Source: CBDUQN01 sp965369375 (GTDB taxonomy: Bacteria; Krumholzibacteriota; Krumholzibacteriia; Krumholzibacteriales; Krumholzibacteriaceae). Taken from it: a stretch of DNA of 64,000 nt. A program made the position numbers and the translations under genes. Of the stretch, positions 1 to 8,035 are shown in pieces. Location of the stretch: the NCBI GenBank assembly GCA_965369375.1, contig CBDUQN010000001.1, forward strand, positions 1 through 64,000, in the 5' to 3' direction. The notes beneath the pieces were generated by a model. It was given only the letters and a program-made list of their open reading frames with translations, ran no database searches and had not been told where the DNA came from. Numbering within the stretch: position 1 is the first letter of the stretch; every line of letters begins with the position of its first letter.

Positions 1-60
1 CTAGCATTATAACATCAAAGACTTTTTAGTCACTTTTTTAGTCACTACTGGTGGTGATAA

Positions 61-84
61 TGGGACGCATGGGACTCATGGGAC
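61..84 (+). repeat. Three TGGGAC direct repeats beside a putative att site
   Basis: TGGGAC occurs at 61, 70 and 79, an exact 9-base period. Two copies of a TTTTTAGTCAC-like word lie just upstream (about 23-45). Short direct repeats next to a tRNA 3' end are what integrase arm-type or excisionase sites look like. That role is inferred only from position. Confidence 0.4.
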
Positions 85-153
85 AGCGGGGGATGGTGGG
101 ATAACAGGCTGATAATTCAATAAGTTATTGCTATTATTGAGGTTTGCAAAAAC

Positions 154-178
154 CGTTCGAGTCTCGTCGGCCCCGCCA
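154..178 (+). other. tRNA 3'-end remnant, candidate attachment site
   Basis: The bases read as the 3' end of a tRNA: a TTCGAGT T-loop (156-162), five stem bases (163-167), a seven-base 3' acceptor strand (168-174), discriminator G175 and CCA (176-178). The bases before the T-loop cannot form the matching 5' T-stem, and no D-arm, anticodon arm or 5' acceptor strand is found upstream, so this is not a complete tRNA gene. A 3' tRNA fragment followed by an intact terminator is the usual footprint of a tyrosine-recombinase element integrated in a tRNA gene. The element would lie to the left, outside the window. Confidence 0.5.
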
Positions 179-187
179 GAATAGAAG

Positions 188-219
188 CCCCGCGGTCATC
201 TTGACTGCGGGGTGTTTTT
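188..219 (+). terminator. Rho-independent terminator after the tRNA remnant
   Basis: An 11-bp stem (188-198 with 202-212, one G-U pair) closes a TCT loop and is followed by TGTTTTT. It sits ten bases after the CCA of the tRNA-like fragment, as expected for the original tRNA gene's terminator. Confidence 0.75.
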
Positions 220-281
220 ATATCGAATGGAATCAATATACCGCGAGAAGAGAGCTATATGGGTATGCATCAATAAAGCAG

Positions 282-315
282 GGAGGGTGCGACACAGAAA
301 CGTGTCACACCCTCC
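282..315 (-). terminator. Terminator of the RRM protein gene
   Basis: A long inverted repeat (282-295 with 302-315, one A/C mismatch) has a six-base loop. It starts 41 bases beyond the stop of the minus-strand RRM gene and is followed on that strand by a modest T-rich stretch (CTGCTTTATTG). Confidence 0.65.
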
Positions 316-355
316 ATCGAAAATTCTTTCAATTTTTTAACAGTAAAGCGGGACT

Positions 356-646
356 TTAGTAGTTGTCCCGTCCTTCTCTTCTTCCTCTCGGCTTGTCCTG
401 GCGGGGACGCGCTTCGCTGATCTTGAGCATGCGGCCATCGATATCTTTGCCGTTCAGTTCGGATATCGCCTTATCGGCCTCTTCGTCGTTGTCCATCTCT
501 ACAAATCCAAAGCCCCTGGAGCGATCGGTGAACCTGTCCTTGATAACGCGTGCGGAATTAATCTGCCCGAAGGGTTTGAAAAGCTCCTCGAGATCTCCGT
601 CCTTCATCGAGAAGGTGATGTTACCGACATAAATATTCTTTGACAT
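356..646 (-). CDS. RRM-domain RNA-binding protein
   Basis: This 96-residue protein is a single RNA recognition motif with a short basic tail. RNP2 (NIYVGNI) is at residues 3-9 and RNP1 (RGFGFVEM) near residue 44. The C-terminal 15 or so residues are Arg/Gly/Lys-rich, as in the small bacterial and cyanobacterial Rbp proteins. Such proteins bind single-stranded RNA in the cytoplasm and are often cold-induced. The start at 646 gives the canonical MSKNIYVGN N-terminus; a longer frame to 685 only adds an unconserved extension. The gene stands alone and is closed by the hairpin at 282-315. Confidence 0.9.
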   Translation of the reverse strand: MSKNIYVGNITFSMKDGDLEELFKPFGQINSARVIKDRFTDRSRGFGFVEMDNDEEADKAISELNGKDIDGRMLKISEARPRQDKPRGRREGRDNY

Positions 647-685
647 CTTCCTGGAATCCTTTCGCGAACCAATAACCGTGAACAA

Positions 686-992
686 ACAAAACGGTAACTA
701 CTTTTTTTCTGATGCTATACGATTCACCTCGCTTTCCAGGCATGATCTAAACGGCCGCGGAAGCCCATCATGCCGCATGGGCCGCCGGGAGCCCAACCCT
801 CTAACAAGATTATTATCGATTCAGAGATGTCCTGGGGAATATAAAAGACAGGAGCCGGAACTGTATCGATAGGTCTCTTGAAACGGGACGCTCTTTAACT
901 TCTTTATCTCTCCTTGCCTACCTTCTCCTTTTCCTATGACCGTGACATAAGGATAACACATACCAGAGGAAAAATGCAACATGAGAATTCTC
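686..992. other. Intergenic region without a recognised gene
   Basis: No reading frame here has a convincing start or product. The region is the shared upstream DNA of the RRM gene (minus strand) and the C69 peptidase gene (plus strand), so it probably holds a long RRM leader. I could not identify a riboswitch or a stable structured RNA. Confidence 0.5.
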
Positions 993-1020
993 TTGGCGCT
1001 CTCGAAACATGTGGTATAAT
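993..1020 (+). promoter_or_regulatory. Sigma-70-type promoter of the C69 peptidase/MFS operon
   Basis: TTGGCG (993-998), a 16-base spacer and a consensus TATAAT (1015-1020). The predicted start of transcription is about 30 bases before the ATG at 1056, and GGGGG ten bases before that ATG is the likely ribosome binding site. Confidence 0.6.
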
Positions 1021-1055
1021 CTGGATTTTAAGAGCTTGAACAACAGGGGGTTGCA

Positions 1056-2627
1056 ATGATTCGGAGCGTCGTTAAAAAGTGTGTTGTTGCCGGTCTGGCT
1101 CTGTTCGTTATCGGATTCGGTTCGCGTGCGCACGCTTGCACATCCATCATGGTAGGCAAGAAAGCCTCCACCGACGGATCAGTCATGACGTCGCATACAT
1201 GCGACAGCCGCATCGATCGAACGTGGTTCGATATCGTGCCCTCGAGAAAGCAGAAGGCGGACACGTGCCCGGTCTTTGCAGGTCTTCGTTTTATCCGTTT
1301 CCCGGGAGATACGGCGGGGGTGAAGGCCACCGTGCAGATTCCCCAGGTGAAAGAGACATACGGGTATATTAACACCGCCTACCCGTGTATGAACGAGCGC
1401 CAGCTCGCCGTCGGTGAATCCACATTCGGAGGGCGCGAAGAGCTCCGCAACAAGAATGCCGGGATCGCCTGTGAGGAGCTCTGCCGGCTCTCGCTCGAGC
1501 GGGCGTCGACGGCGCGGGAAGCGATCAAGGTGATCGATGAGCTTACCAGGGAGTACGGCTATAACGACGGCGGCGAGTGTCTCACGATCGCCGATAGAGA
1601 CGAAGTCTGGCACTTCGAGATCGTCGGATGCGGCGCCGACTGCATCGGGGCGGTCTGGGCCGCCCAGCGCATCCCCGATGGTCACATCGGCGTTGTGGCG
1701 AATGCGAGCCGCATCATGGAGATCGATCTCGATAACGAGGACATGTTCATGGCGTCGGACAATGTCTTCAGTGTCGCCACCGAGAACGGCTGGTGGGACC
1801 CAGGGTCCGGAAAGCCCTTCATGTTCTGTTACGCCTACGATCCGGCGGGGCGGCGCAGCATGGCTGCACGGAGGCGTGAGTGGCGTGTTTTCGATCTCGT
1901 TGCGCCCTCGCTCGAGCTCGATCCGAATGCGGAGAATTACCCGTTTTCCGTAAAGCCCGACACCCTAGTCACCCTCGAACAGGTGATGGCCATTTTCAGG
2001 GATACGTACGAGGATACCGAATTCGATATGACGAAATTCATGCTCGTCGAGGGTGAGGACGGCGCGTTCGTCAAGAGCGCATACGCGAATCCATTCATGC
2101 ACTATGATATGATGCCCCTGTTCAAGGTCAACGGCGGCTGGGGAAAGATGGGAGAGCGGTGCATCGCACGGTACTACTGCACCTATGTCACGATAACGCA
2201 GTCGCGCGACTGGCTGCCCGATCATATCGGCGGTGTCGTCTGGCTCGGATGGGACAACCCGGCGATGACGACATACGCGCCGATATACTGCGGCATCACC
2301 GATACTCCCGAATCGTACAAACGGTGCGGCCGTGCCGAGTACAGCAGGGACTGCGCCTGGTGGGCGTTCAACCGTGTCGCCGACCTCGCTGCCCAGAAGT
2401 GGGGGGAAATGCGTATCGACGTAGATTCGGTACGTGTCGCCTTCGAAGAGGAGGCGCTCGGCGCTCAGGCAAAGATCGAGGAAGAGGCGCTCGCCCTGCA
2501 TGCCAAGAGCCCCAGGAAGGCGCGGAAGTTCCTCACGAACCATACGGTCGAGTTCTGCGACCGTATCACGAGATCGTACTGGGATCTCGGCGATTTTATC
2601 TGGGTCAAGTACACGGGCAAGTTCTAG
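1056..2627 (+). CDS. Secreted C69-family dipeptidase
   Basis: This 523-residue protein belongs to peptidase family C69 (PepD-like dipeptidases, Ntn-hydrolase fold). A signal peptide covers residues 1-27 (cleavage after AHA), and the next residue is Cys28 in CTSIMVGKKASTDGS, the conserved motif whose cysteine is the N-terminal nucleophile. Signal cleavage would therefore itself expose the active-site cysteine, giving an exported, self-activating dipeptidase. The length fits the family. The MFS gene follows 34 bases downstream on the same strand, which suggests peptide hydrolysis coupled to uptake of the products; that coupling is inferred. Confidence 0.9.
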   Translation: MIRSVVKKCVVAGLALFVIGFGSRAHACTSIMVGKKASTDGSVMTSHTCDSRIDRTWFDIVPSRKQKADTCPVFAGLRFIRFPGDTAGVKATVQIPQVKETYGYINTAYPCMNERQLAVGESTFGGREELRNKNAGIACEELCRLSLERASTAREAIKVIDELTREYGYNDGGECLTIADRDEVWHFEIVGCGADCIGAVWAAQRIPDGHIGVVANASRIMEIDLDNEDMFMASDNVFSVATENGWWDPGSGKPFMFCYAYDPAGRRSMAARRREWRVFDLVAPSLELDPNAENYPFSVKPDTLVTLEQVMAIFRDTYEDTEFDMTKFMLVEGEDGAFVKSAYANPFMHYDMMPLFKVNGGWGKMGERCIARYYCTYVTITQSRDWLPDHIGGVVWLGWDNPAMTTYAPIYCGITDTPESYKRCGRAEYSRDCAWWAFNRVADLAAQKWGEMRIDVDSVRVAFEEEALGAQAKIEEEALALHAKSPRKARKFLTNHTVEFCDRITRSYWDLGDFIWVKYTGKF

Positions 2628-2661
2628 ATCTGACGAGAGAAAACACTTTTCCCCGGGAGGT

Positions 2662-3978
2662 ATGCAACCTATGGCCGGTAGTGAAGAGGGATTCTTCCAT
2701 CCATCGAGAAAGCCTTTCAGGTTTTCCATATTGCTGTTCGTCAGCCTGCTGACGTACGGCAGCTATTTTGCGTACGACGGTCTGTCGGCGATCGCACCGA
2801 TCCTGATCTCGTCGTTTGATGTTACGCGGGCCGCATTCGGTGCGACGAAGACGATCTATTCGGTAGCCGCTATCTTGTGCCTGCTTATCGGCGGGATACT
2901 CATAGACCGGATCGGTACGCGCAGGGCGAGCCTCCTCTTTTCCTCTCTGATCGTTCTCGGCGCGTTGATCATGGCTTTCGCTAGAAACATCTGGATGATC
3001 TATATCGGCATGTTCTTTTTCGGAGCCGGCTCGGAAACATTGATCATCGCCCAGAGCTCTATCATATCGAGGTGGTTCAAGGGGAAGGAGCTTGCTTTCG
3101 CCTTCGGTATCGCCCTGACGGTAAGCAGGCTCGGCTCCCTGTTCAGCTACAACACCGAAGCGCTGATCGTGGATTATTTCGGGCACTATTCATACGCGCT
3201 ATGGGCGGGTTTGATATTCTGCCTACTCTCCCTCGCCAGCAATATCATCTATTGCGTCATGGACAGGCGCGGCGAGCGGGAGCTGCACCTCAAGGAGGAA
3301 GAGGTCGAGGAGAAGATCACCGTTGCCGATATCAAGAAATTCGATTCCTCGTATTGGTTCGTGACGCTTATCTGTTTCACGTTTTACGGGGCGATATTCC
3401 CCTTTCAGCATCTCGCGGCGGACTTCTTTCATGCCAAATGGGGCATACCGATGGAGATCGGTTCTGAAGGCGGCTTCTTCTATCAGGTTTTTGCAAATAT
3501 CATGCATATGTTTGAAACCGCTCCCGGCATCGCCGGTATTATCGTATTTGCCTCGATGGTGTTTGCGCCGCTTGCCGGTTTTATGGTAGACAAGTTCGGC
3601 AAGCGTGCCACGCTCATGATTTTCGGTTCGTTGTTGATGATACCGGCGCACCTTCTCATGGGCATCACCCGTATCAATCCCGTCATCAACATGATTGTGC
3701 TCGGGGCGGCTTTTGTCCTCGTGCCGGCCGCGATGTGGCCCTCGATACCGATCATCGTTTCCAAGCAGCGAGTGGGAACGGCCTTCGGACTGATGACGAT
3801 GCTTCAGAATATCGGTCTCGGATTGTTTCCGTGGCTGAATGGGAAGCTGCGTGACATGACGGGGGATTACACGGCGAGCCAGATCATGTTCGCCTCGCTG
3901 GGCTTGCTCGGATTGATATTCGCGCTCCTGCTCAGGCGCGCAGATGCGCGTAATAACAACGTACTGGAGAATCCCTGA
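2662..3978 (+). CDS. MFS transporter
   Basis: This 438-residue polytopic membrane protein looks like the Major Facilitator Superfamily, with about twelve hydrophobic segments. An MFS signature-like loop (DRIGTRRAS, about residue 93) follows helices 1-2, and its half-repeat (DKFGKRAT) lies in the second half. The start at 2662 is chosen because GGGAGG lies just upstream and the frame before it overlaps the peptidase gene. The substrate cannot be read from the sequence. Its place behind a secreted dipeptidase favours uptake of amino acids or small peptides, but organic acids are equally possible. Confidence 0.85.
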   Translation: MQPMAGSEEGFFHPSRKPFRFSILLFVSLLTYGSYFAYDGLSAIAPILISSFDVTRAAFGATKTIYSVAAILCLLIGGILIDRIGTRRASLLFSSLIVLGALIMAFARNIWMIYIGMFFFGAGSETLIIAQSSIISRWFKGKELAFAFGIALTVSRLGSLFSYNTEALIVDYFGHYSYALWAGLIFCLLSLASNIIYCVMDRRGERELHLKEEEVEEKITVADIKKFDSSYWFVTLICFTFYGAIFPFQHLAADFFHAKWGIPMEIGSEGGFFYQVFANIMHMFETAPGIAGIIVFASMVFAPLAGFMVDKFGKRATLMIFGSLLMIPAHLLMGITRINPVINMIVLGAAFVLVPAAMWPSIPIIVSKQRVGTAFGLMTMLQNIGLGLFPWLNGKLRDMTGDYTASQIMFASLGLLGLIFALLLRRADARNNNVLENP

Positions 3979-4075
3979 TAGATCGACAGTTGCCGGGGAG
4001 TGCCGCTCACGAATAAATATTGCGAACATATCACCCGCAAGTGATTGTTTTGAGCAGATCCTCCCGGGCGGATCA

Positions 4076-7000
4076 TTATCGGGCGAGTATTTTCAGCAGA
4101 TCCTTCTCGAGCGATTCTTCCGGTGATTCGATGATGCGTCCGATCTCCTCTCCGTCCCGCGTAATGATGAAGGTGGCGACGCGCTCGACATCGTGCTTCT
4201 TTTTCAATGCATCGGACCATTTGAGCACATTCGAAGGGATCCCTTTTGCGGCGGTGAATCGAGAGCTGCCCACGGTAAACATCGTTACCTCGGAGATGGG
4301 GTAGTGAAGATCCTCGAGGATCTTCCAGAGCCTCGGCACCTGCGTTCTCGAATCGCTGCACCACGTGCCGAGCACGATCGTGATGTGAACGCCGTATATG
4401 TACTGTTCCAGCTCCCCGAGGAGCTCCGCATCCGGCGTGTAGTAGAAGTACTCCGCATCCCAGTCGTGAATGCTCTCTGTGATATCCTCTCTCGTGACCT
4501 CACCCATCAGCACCGTTCCATATTTCTCGAGCTCGTATGTGTGCGCCCCGAGCTTTTCGGGCACCGCCTCCTCGAGGGGCGGGTACATGTCGTTCCACCA
4601 CTCCGGTTCGCCCTTGAGCCAGCGGTCGAACCAGGCGAGAATCGCATTCGACCAGATGACGCGCTTCTTGTAATCGAGTATGAAATGACTCTGCTCGGCG
4701 AACTTGATGTATTCGACCTCTCTGTCGAGGAGCTTGAGCGCTATGTACATCTGGTCGCTCTCTCCGGGCGGCACGTTCGTATCGTTCGCCCCGTGCAGGA
4801 GCAGCAGCGGTGTTGTTACCTTGTCCGCCGCGAAGAGCGGGCTCTGATCCACGTATATATCGCGCCTGTTCCACGGGAAGCTCTCCGCCGCCGCGACGGC
4901 ATTGTACCCGAATCCCCAGTACCCTTTCCCCCAGTAGCTCGTGATCGAGCTGATTCCTGCATGGGAAACCGCCGCCGCGAAGATATCGGTCCTCGTAATG
5001 AGCAGCTGCGTCATGAAGCCGCCGTAGGAGGCGCCGATGCATCCGATTCGCTCGGGATCGACGTAGGGGTGCGCTTCGACAAACTTCCCGACACCCTCGA
5101 TGATTTCTTCCGAGACGACCTTTCCCCAGTCGTTCACATGGCGGGACGAGAACTCCTGGCCGAATCCGGTCGCGCCGCTCGGCTGCAGCACGTAGACGAT
5201 ATAACCGTTGGATGCCCAGAGGTTCTTCGGGTACCGTCCCCCGAAGGTGCGCCCCGTCGGCGAGGTGCCGCCGTAATAATAGACGATGCAGGGGTAGGAT
5301 ACGCTCGGATCGAAATGGGGCGGGAAGTGGATCCGCCCCTCGATCGTCGTCCCGCTCGGTGCTGTGAAGTTCCAGTCCTCGACATCCTCGAGTGTTACAT
5401 TTAGGAAAATATCGGCTGAGGGATCGTGAATGAGACGAACCCTGTCTTTGGCGAGATCGATCGTATAGAGCCGTGGAGGATTTATCGCGCCGAGGCCGAC
5501 AAAGGCGGCGAGCGGCTTCTCGAGGGCGAAATCTCCGGAACCGAGATAATCGAATCCGAGATCGATCCTTCTGAATCTCTTCTTCTTCGGTTCGTACCGG
5601 TAGAGGTACTGGTATGATTTCTCCTCTACGACGAAGTAGATGTTACCGTCCCATTTCGCCCAACGGGCCGATTGGATCGCCGGCGAGAAATCCCTCGTGA
5701 GCGGCTCGACCTCTCTCGTCACCGGATCGAAGATATAGGCCTGCGTGTCGTAATCGTTCGGGATAACCCCCTCGGGCACGTTCTTGCCTTTTTCGCCGAA
5801 AGAGGATGGCCCTGCGAGTATCAGCATCTTTTTGCCGTCGGCAGACCATGAGGCTCTTCGGAGCCAGGGCCCCTTCCAGAGAATCTCGGCACGCTGCTCG
5901 GCGAGATCGAGCAGAATGAGCTCGCTCTTGCCGTAGGGCCTCTCGGAAAGATCCTCGATGGACCGTCCGACGAGGAGCTTTTTCCCGTCGGGATGTATAT
6001 CATGAACGTACGAGCCGTAATTACCCGCCGTGAGACGTCTCGTGTGCCCGCCGGGTACGGTGGAGATGTAGAGGAACGAGCGGTCACGCCCGTTGCGCCG
6101 GCGGTCCTGAAGGCCCCGCAGGCGTTTCACGCCGGTCTTGTCCTTTTCCGGCTTTTCAGTCACGCTGTAGACGATATACGAGCCGTCGGGGGCCCAACGG
6201 TACCCGCCGAGCTCCTCTACCTCCTCGATGACCGATTCGGCGGTTCCGGTGTCGAGATCGATGATGCGCACCGTTCCCTTCTTTTTTGTGCGCGTCACGT
6301 ACGAGATGCGCCTGCCGGTCGGCGCCCACTGAACGGAGGAGAAGCTCGTCAGGTCCTTGATCGTGCGAACGAGCTCCCCCCTCTTCGAATCCCTTATCTC
6401 GAGCCACCGCTCAGCGTCTCCCTCCTGATTCTTGTATTGGCGCATGAAGAGCGCGATAAGGGACCCGTCGGGCGACAGATCGATGCCGCTCATCGAGGGT
6501 GTGTTGAGGATATCCTCGTGCGAGAGGGAGTGGTCCGGCACGAGGGAGAGCGTCGGCTCCGATTCGTATGTGCGCTCGACCTCGAAAGTGATATCGAGGA
6601 ACCAGGGAGTGATTGTATCGGCGGGCACGAACACCGTTTTCGCTATGACGAGATGCTTGCCCCGTGCCAGCTTGACGCTGCCCGACTTGGTGTTTCGATC
6701 GCCCCCCTTCGCTGGTTTCTTGGCCTTGACGACGGATGATCCGTCAATCGACAGTTCGAACGGATGTGTGGATTTCGCTTTTACGTCGATTTCCATCCAA
6801 CGGTCTATCTCGACATACGCCGCGAGGTATGCCACGAGGGGCGCATCGGTTCCGGCGGGCAGATCGACACCTGCCGTATCCGCCGATACCTTCACCCACC
6901 TACCGATTGCCCCGCCAATGAGGTTCATGTCGATTCCCGCGAGAGGTTTCAACTTATCGATCGGAATGTCCTCATAGGCGAGCAGCGAGGCGGCGTCGAT

Positions 7001-7216
7001 TTTTTTCTTGCCCTCGTCGCTGAATGCGGGAAGGGGTGAGGATATGGGTCCGAGAAGGAGCCAGTCTTCGATACGGATCGTAACAGTTTTATCTTCTGCG
7101 GCTTCTTTTGCATCTGCTTCCGTTTCCTGCGCCATCGGTTCGGAAGAGTGCACAAGCACGGTGATTGCGAGAATGAGACAGAAGAGGTATGCCGTCACAG
7201 CACGATTTTTCAACAC
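4076..7216 (-). CDS. Exported S9 prolyl-oligopeptidase-family peptidase with C-terminal thioredoxin-like domain
   Basis: This 1046-residue protein has a signal peptide (residues 1-29), a family-specific N-terminal region to about 220, a WD40/TolB-like beta-propeller (about 230-600) and an alpha/beta-hydrolase peptidase domain (about 610-870). The S9 triad is visible: Ser730 in GASYGGF, Asp812 in GANDTNVPPGES and His844 in EQSHF. S9 proteins normally end near the end of the hydrolase domain. Here about 110 more residues (about 935-1046) form a thioredoxin-like domain with GTWCSDS (Cys953) instead of CxxC. It starts at GTG with AAGGAAG upstream. The product is probably a periplasmic or extracellular oligopeptidase; the role of the single-cysteine domain is unknown. 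Confidence 0.88.
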   Translation of the reverse strand: MLKNRAVTAYLFCLILAITVLVHSSEPMAQETEADAKEAAEDKTVTIRIEDWLLLGPISSPLPAFSDEGKKKIDAASLLAYEDIPIDKLKPLAGIDMNLIGGAIGRWVKVSADTAGVDLPAGTDAPLVAYLAAYVEIDRWMEIDVKAKSTHPFELSIDGSSVVKAKKPAKGGDRNTKSGSVKLARGKHLVIAKTVFVPADTITPWFLDITFEVERTYESEPTLSLVPDHSLSHEDILNTPSMSGIDLSPDGSLIALFMRQYKNQEGDAERWLEIRDSKRGELVRTIKDLTSFSSVQWAPTGRRISYVTRTKKKGTVRIIDLDTGTAESVIEEVEELGGYRWAPDGSYIVYSVTEKPEKDKTGVKRLRGLQDRRRNGRDRSFLYISTVPGGHTRRLTAGNYGSYVHDIHPDGKKLLVGRSIEDLSERPYGKSELILLDLAEQRAEILWKGPWLRRASWSADGKKMLILAGPSSFGEKGKNVPEGVIPNDYDTQAYIFDPVTREVEPLTRDFSPAIQSARWAKWDGNIYFVVEEKSYQYLYRYEPKKKRFRRIDLGFDYLGSGDFALEKPLAAFVGLGAINPPRLYTIDLAKDRVRLIHDPSADIFLNVTLEDVEDWNFTAPSGTTIEGRIHFPPHFDPSVSYPCIVYYYGGTSPTGRTFGGRYPKNLWASNGYIVYVLQPSGATGFGQEFSSRHVNDWGKVVSEEIIEGVGKFVEAHPYVDPERIGCIGASYGGFMTQLLITRTDIFAAAVSHAGISSITSYWGKGYWGFGYNAVAAAESFPWNRRDIYVDQSPLFAADKVTTPLLLLHGANDTNVPPGESDQMYIALKLLDREVEYIKFAEQSHFILDYKKRVIWSNAILAWFDRWLKGEPEWWNDMYPPLEEAVPEKLGAHTYELEKYGTVLMGEVTREDITESIHDWDAEYFYYTPDAELLGELEQYIYGVHITIVLGTWCSDSRTQVPRLWKILEDLHYPISEVTMFTVGSSRFTAAKGIPSNVLKWSDALKKKHDVERVATFIITRDGEEIGRIIESPEESLEKDLLKILAR

Positions 7217-7319
7217 GATGGTTCTTCCTTTCTATTGCGATGAGCGGAAAAAACAAGCTCGGTAACTCCGGCATGCGGAGCCCGTGAATGGCACGCATCC
7301 GGCTCGATCATAAAATGGG

Positions 7320-7348
7320 ATAATAACGGCACGTGACGGTTTTTTCAA
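7320..7348 (-). promoter_or_regulatory. Promoter of the S9 peptidase gene
   Basis: On the minus strand TTGAAA (7348-7343), a 17-base spacer and TATTAT (7325-7320) lie about 105 bases before the GTG start. It is divergent from the promoter at 7414. Confidence 0.5.
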
Positions 7349-7413
7349 GGCCGATCATTGGAGCGGGGGGGAAACCGTATGGTCCACTCGCGGGATTTTA
7401 ACGCTTTCGGCAC

Positions 7414-7442
7414 TTGTGCAGCGTCACCGATTCGATTATTAT
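7414..7442 (+). promoter_or_regulatory. Promoter of the thioredoxin lipoprotein/PFK pair
   Basis: TTGTGC (7414-7419), a 17-base spacer and TATTAT (7437-7442) lie 47 bases before the ATG at 7490. GGAAGGAG just before the ATG is the ribosome binding site. Confidence 0.5.
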
Positions 7443-7489
7443 TACGTTCGTTACAGGAATTTTCCTGATGGTATTGGAAGGAGCATCGC

Positions 7490-8014
7490 ATGAAGGCCAA
7501 GGCGCTTGTCCTCTTGGGGATTATATTCGTTATCGGTATTGCCGGGTGCGGGGGAAGGGAGGCATCGAAGGAAACGCCGGTGGGTGATGTCTGGCTGTCG
7601 TTCAACAGCGGGATGAAGCTGGCGCTCAGGGACAAAAAGCCGGTAGTCATAGATTTTTACACGTCGTGGTGCAAGTGGTGCAAGGTGATGGATGAGAAGA
7701 CGTTCTCCAAGCCGGAAATCAACAAGTATCTCGAAGAAAATTTTGTGGCGATCCGCATCAATGCCGAGAGCAGATCCGAGAAACTCACCTACAAGGGGAG
7801 GAAGTATACACCCGTAGAGCTGACACGGCGCTTCGGCGTGAGGGCTTTCCCTTCCATCGCCTATCTCGATCCCGAAGGTGAGCTGATCACGATTGTCCCA
7901 GGTTTTATTCCGCCGGAGATGTTTCTTCCGATGCTCCGGTACATAAAGAAGGAATGCTACAAGCAGAAGATGTCTTTCGAAGATTTTTTGAAGAAACAAG
8001 AGGAATGTGACTAG
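7490..8014 (+). CDS. Thioredoxin-family lipoprotein
   Basis: This 174-residue protein has a lipoprotein signal peptide with lipobox GIAGC (Cys20), then a thioredoxin fold with the redox motif SWCKWC (Cys61/Cys64) and the cis-proline region RAFPSIAYLD. The motif and the following KVMDEKTFS resemble the DsbD C-terminal domain and Thioredoxin_7 group, so it may reduce periplasmic disulfides or assist a DsbD-like transporter. It is anchored in the envelope by its lipid. The PFK gene follows by 21 bases and is probably co-transcribed, although the functions have no obvious link. Confidence 0.85.
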   Translation: MKAKALVLLGIIFVIGIAGCGGREASKETPVGDVWLSFNSGMKLALRDKKPVVIDFYTSWCKWCKVMDEKTFSKPEINKYLEENFVAIRINAESRSEKLTYKGRKYTPVELTRRFGVRAFPSIAYLDPEGELITIVPGFIPPEMFLPMLRYIKKECYKQKMSFEDFLKKQEECD

Positions 8015-8035
8015 ATACGAAGAGGGGAGAATGAA

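Noticed and set aside
144..359. 71-codon plus-strand frame
   Set aside because: It runs through the tRNA remnant and two terminators and has no ribosome binding site.
2434..2661. N-terminal extension of the MFS transporter
   Set aside because: It overlaps the peptidase coding region in another frame and has no membrane helix; the GGGAGG before 2662 fixes the start.
1965..2729. Long antisense frame under the C69 peptidase gene
   Set aside because: It mirrors the sense gene's codons, a common shadow in G+C-rich DNA, and has no start context. Similar long shadows at 4193-5404, 13776-15212, 26423-28012 and 34835-36553 were dropped for the same reason.
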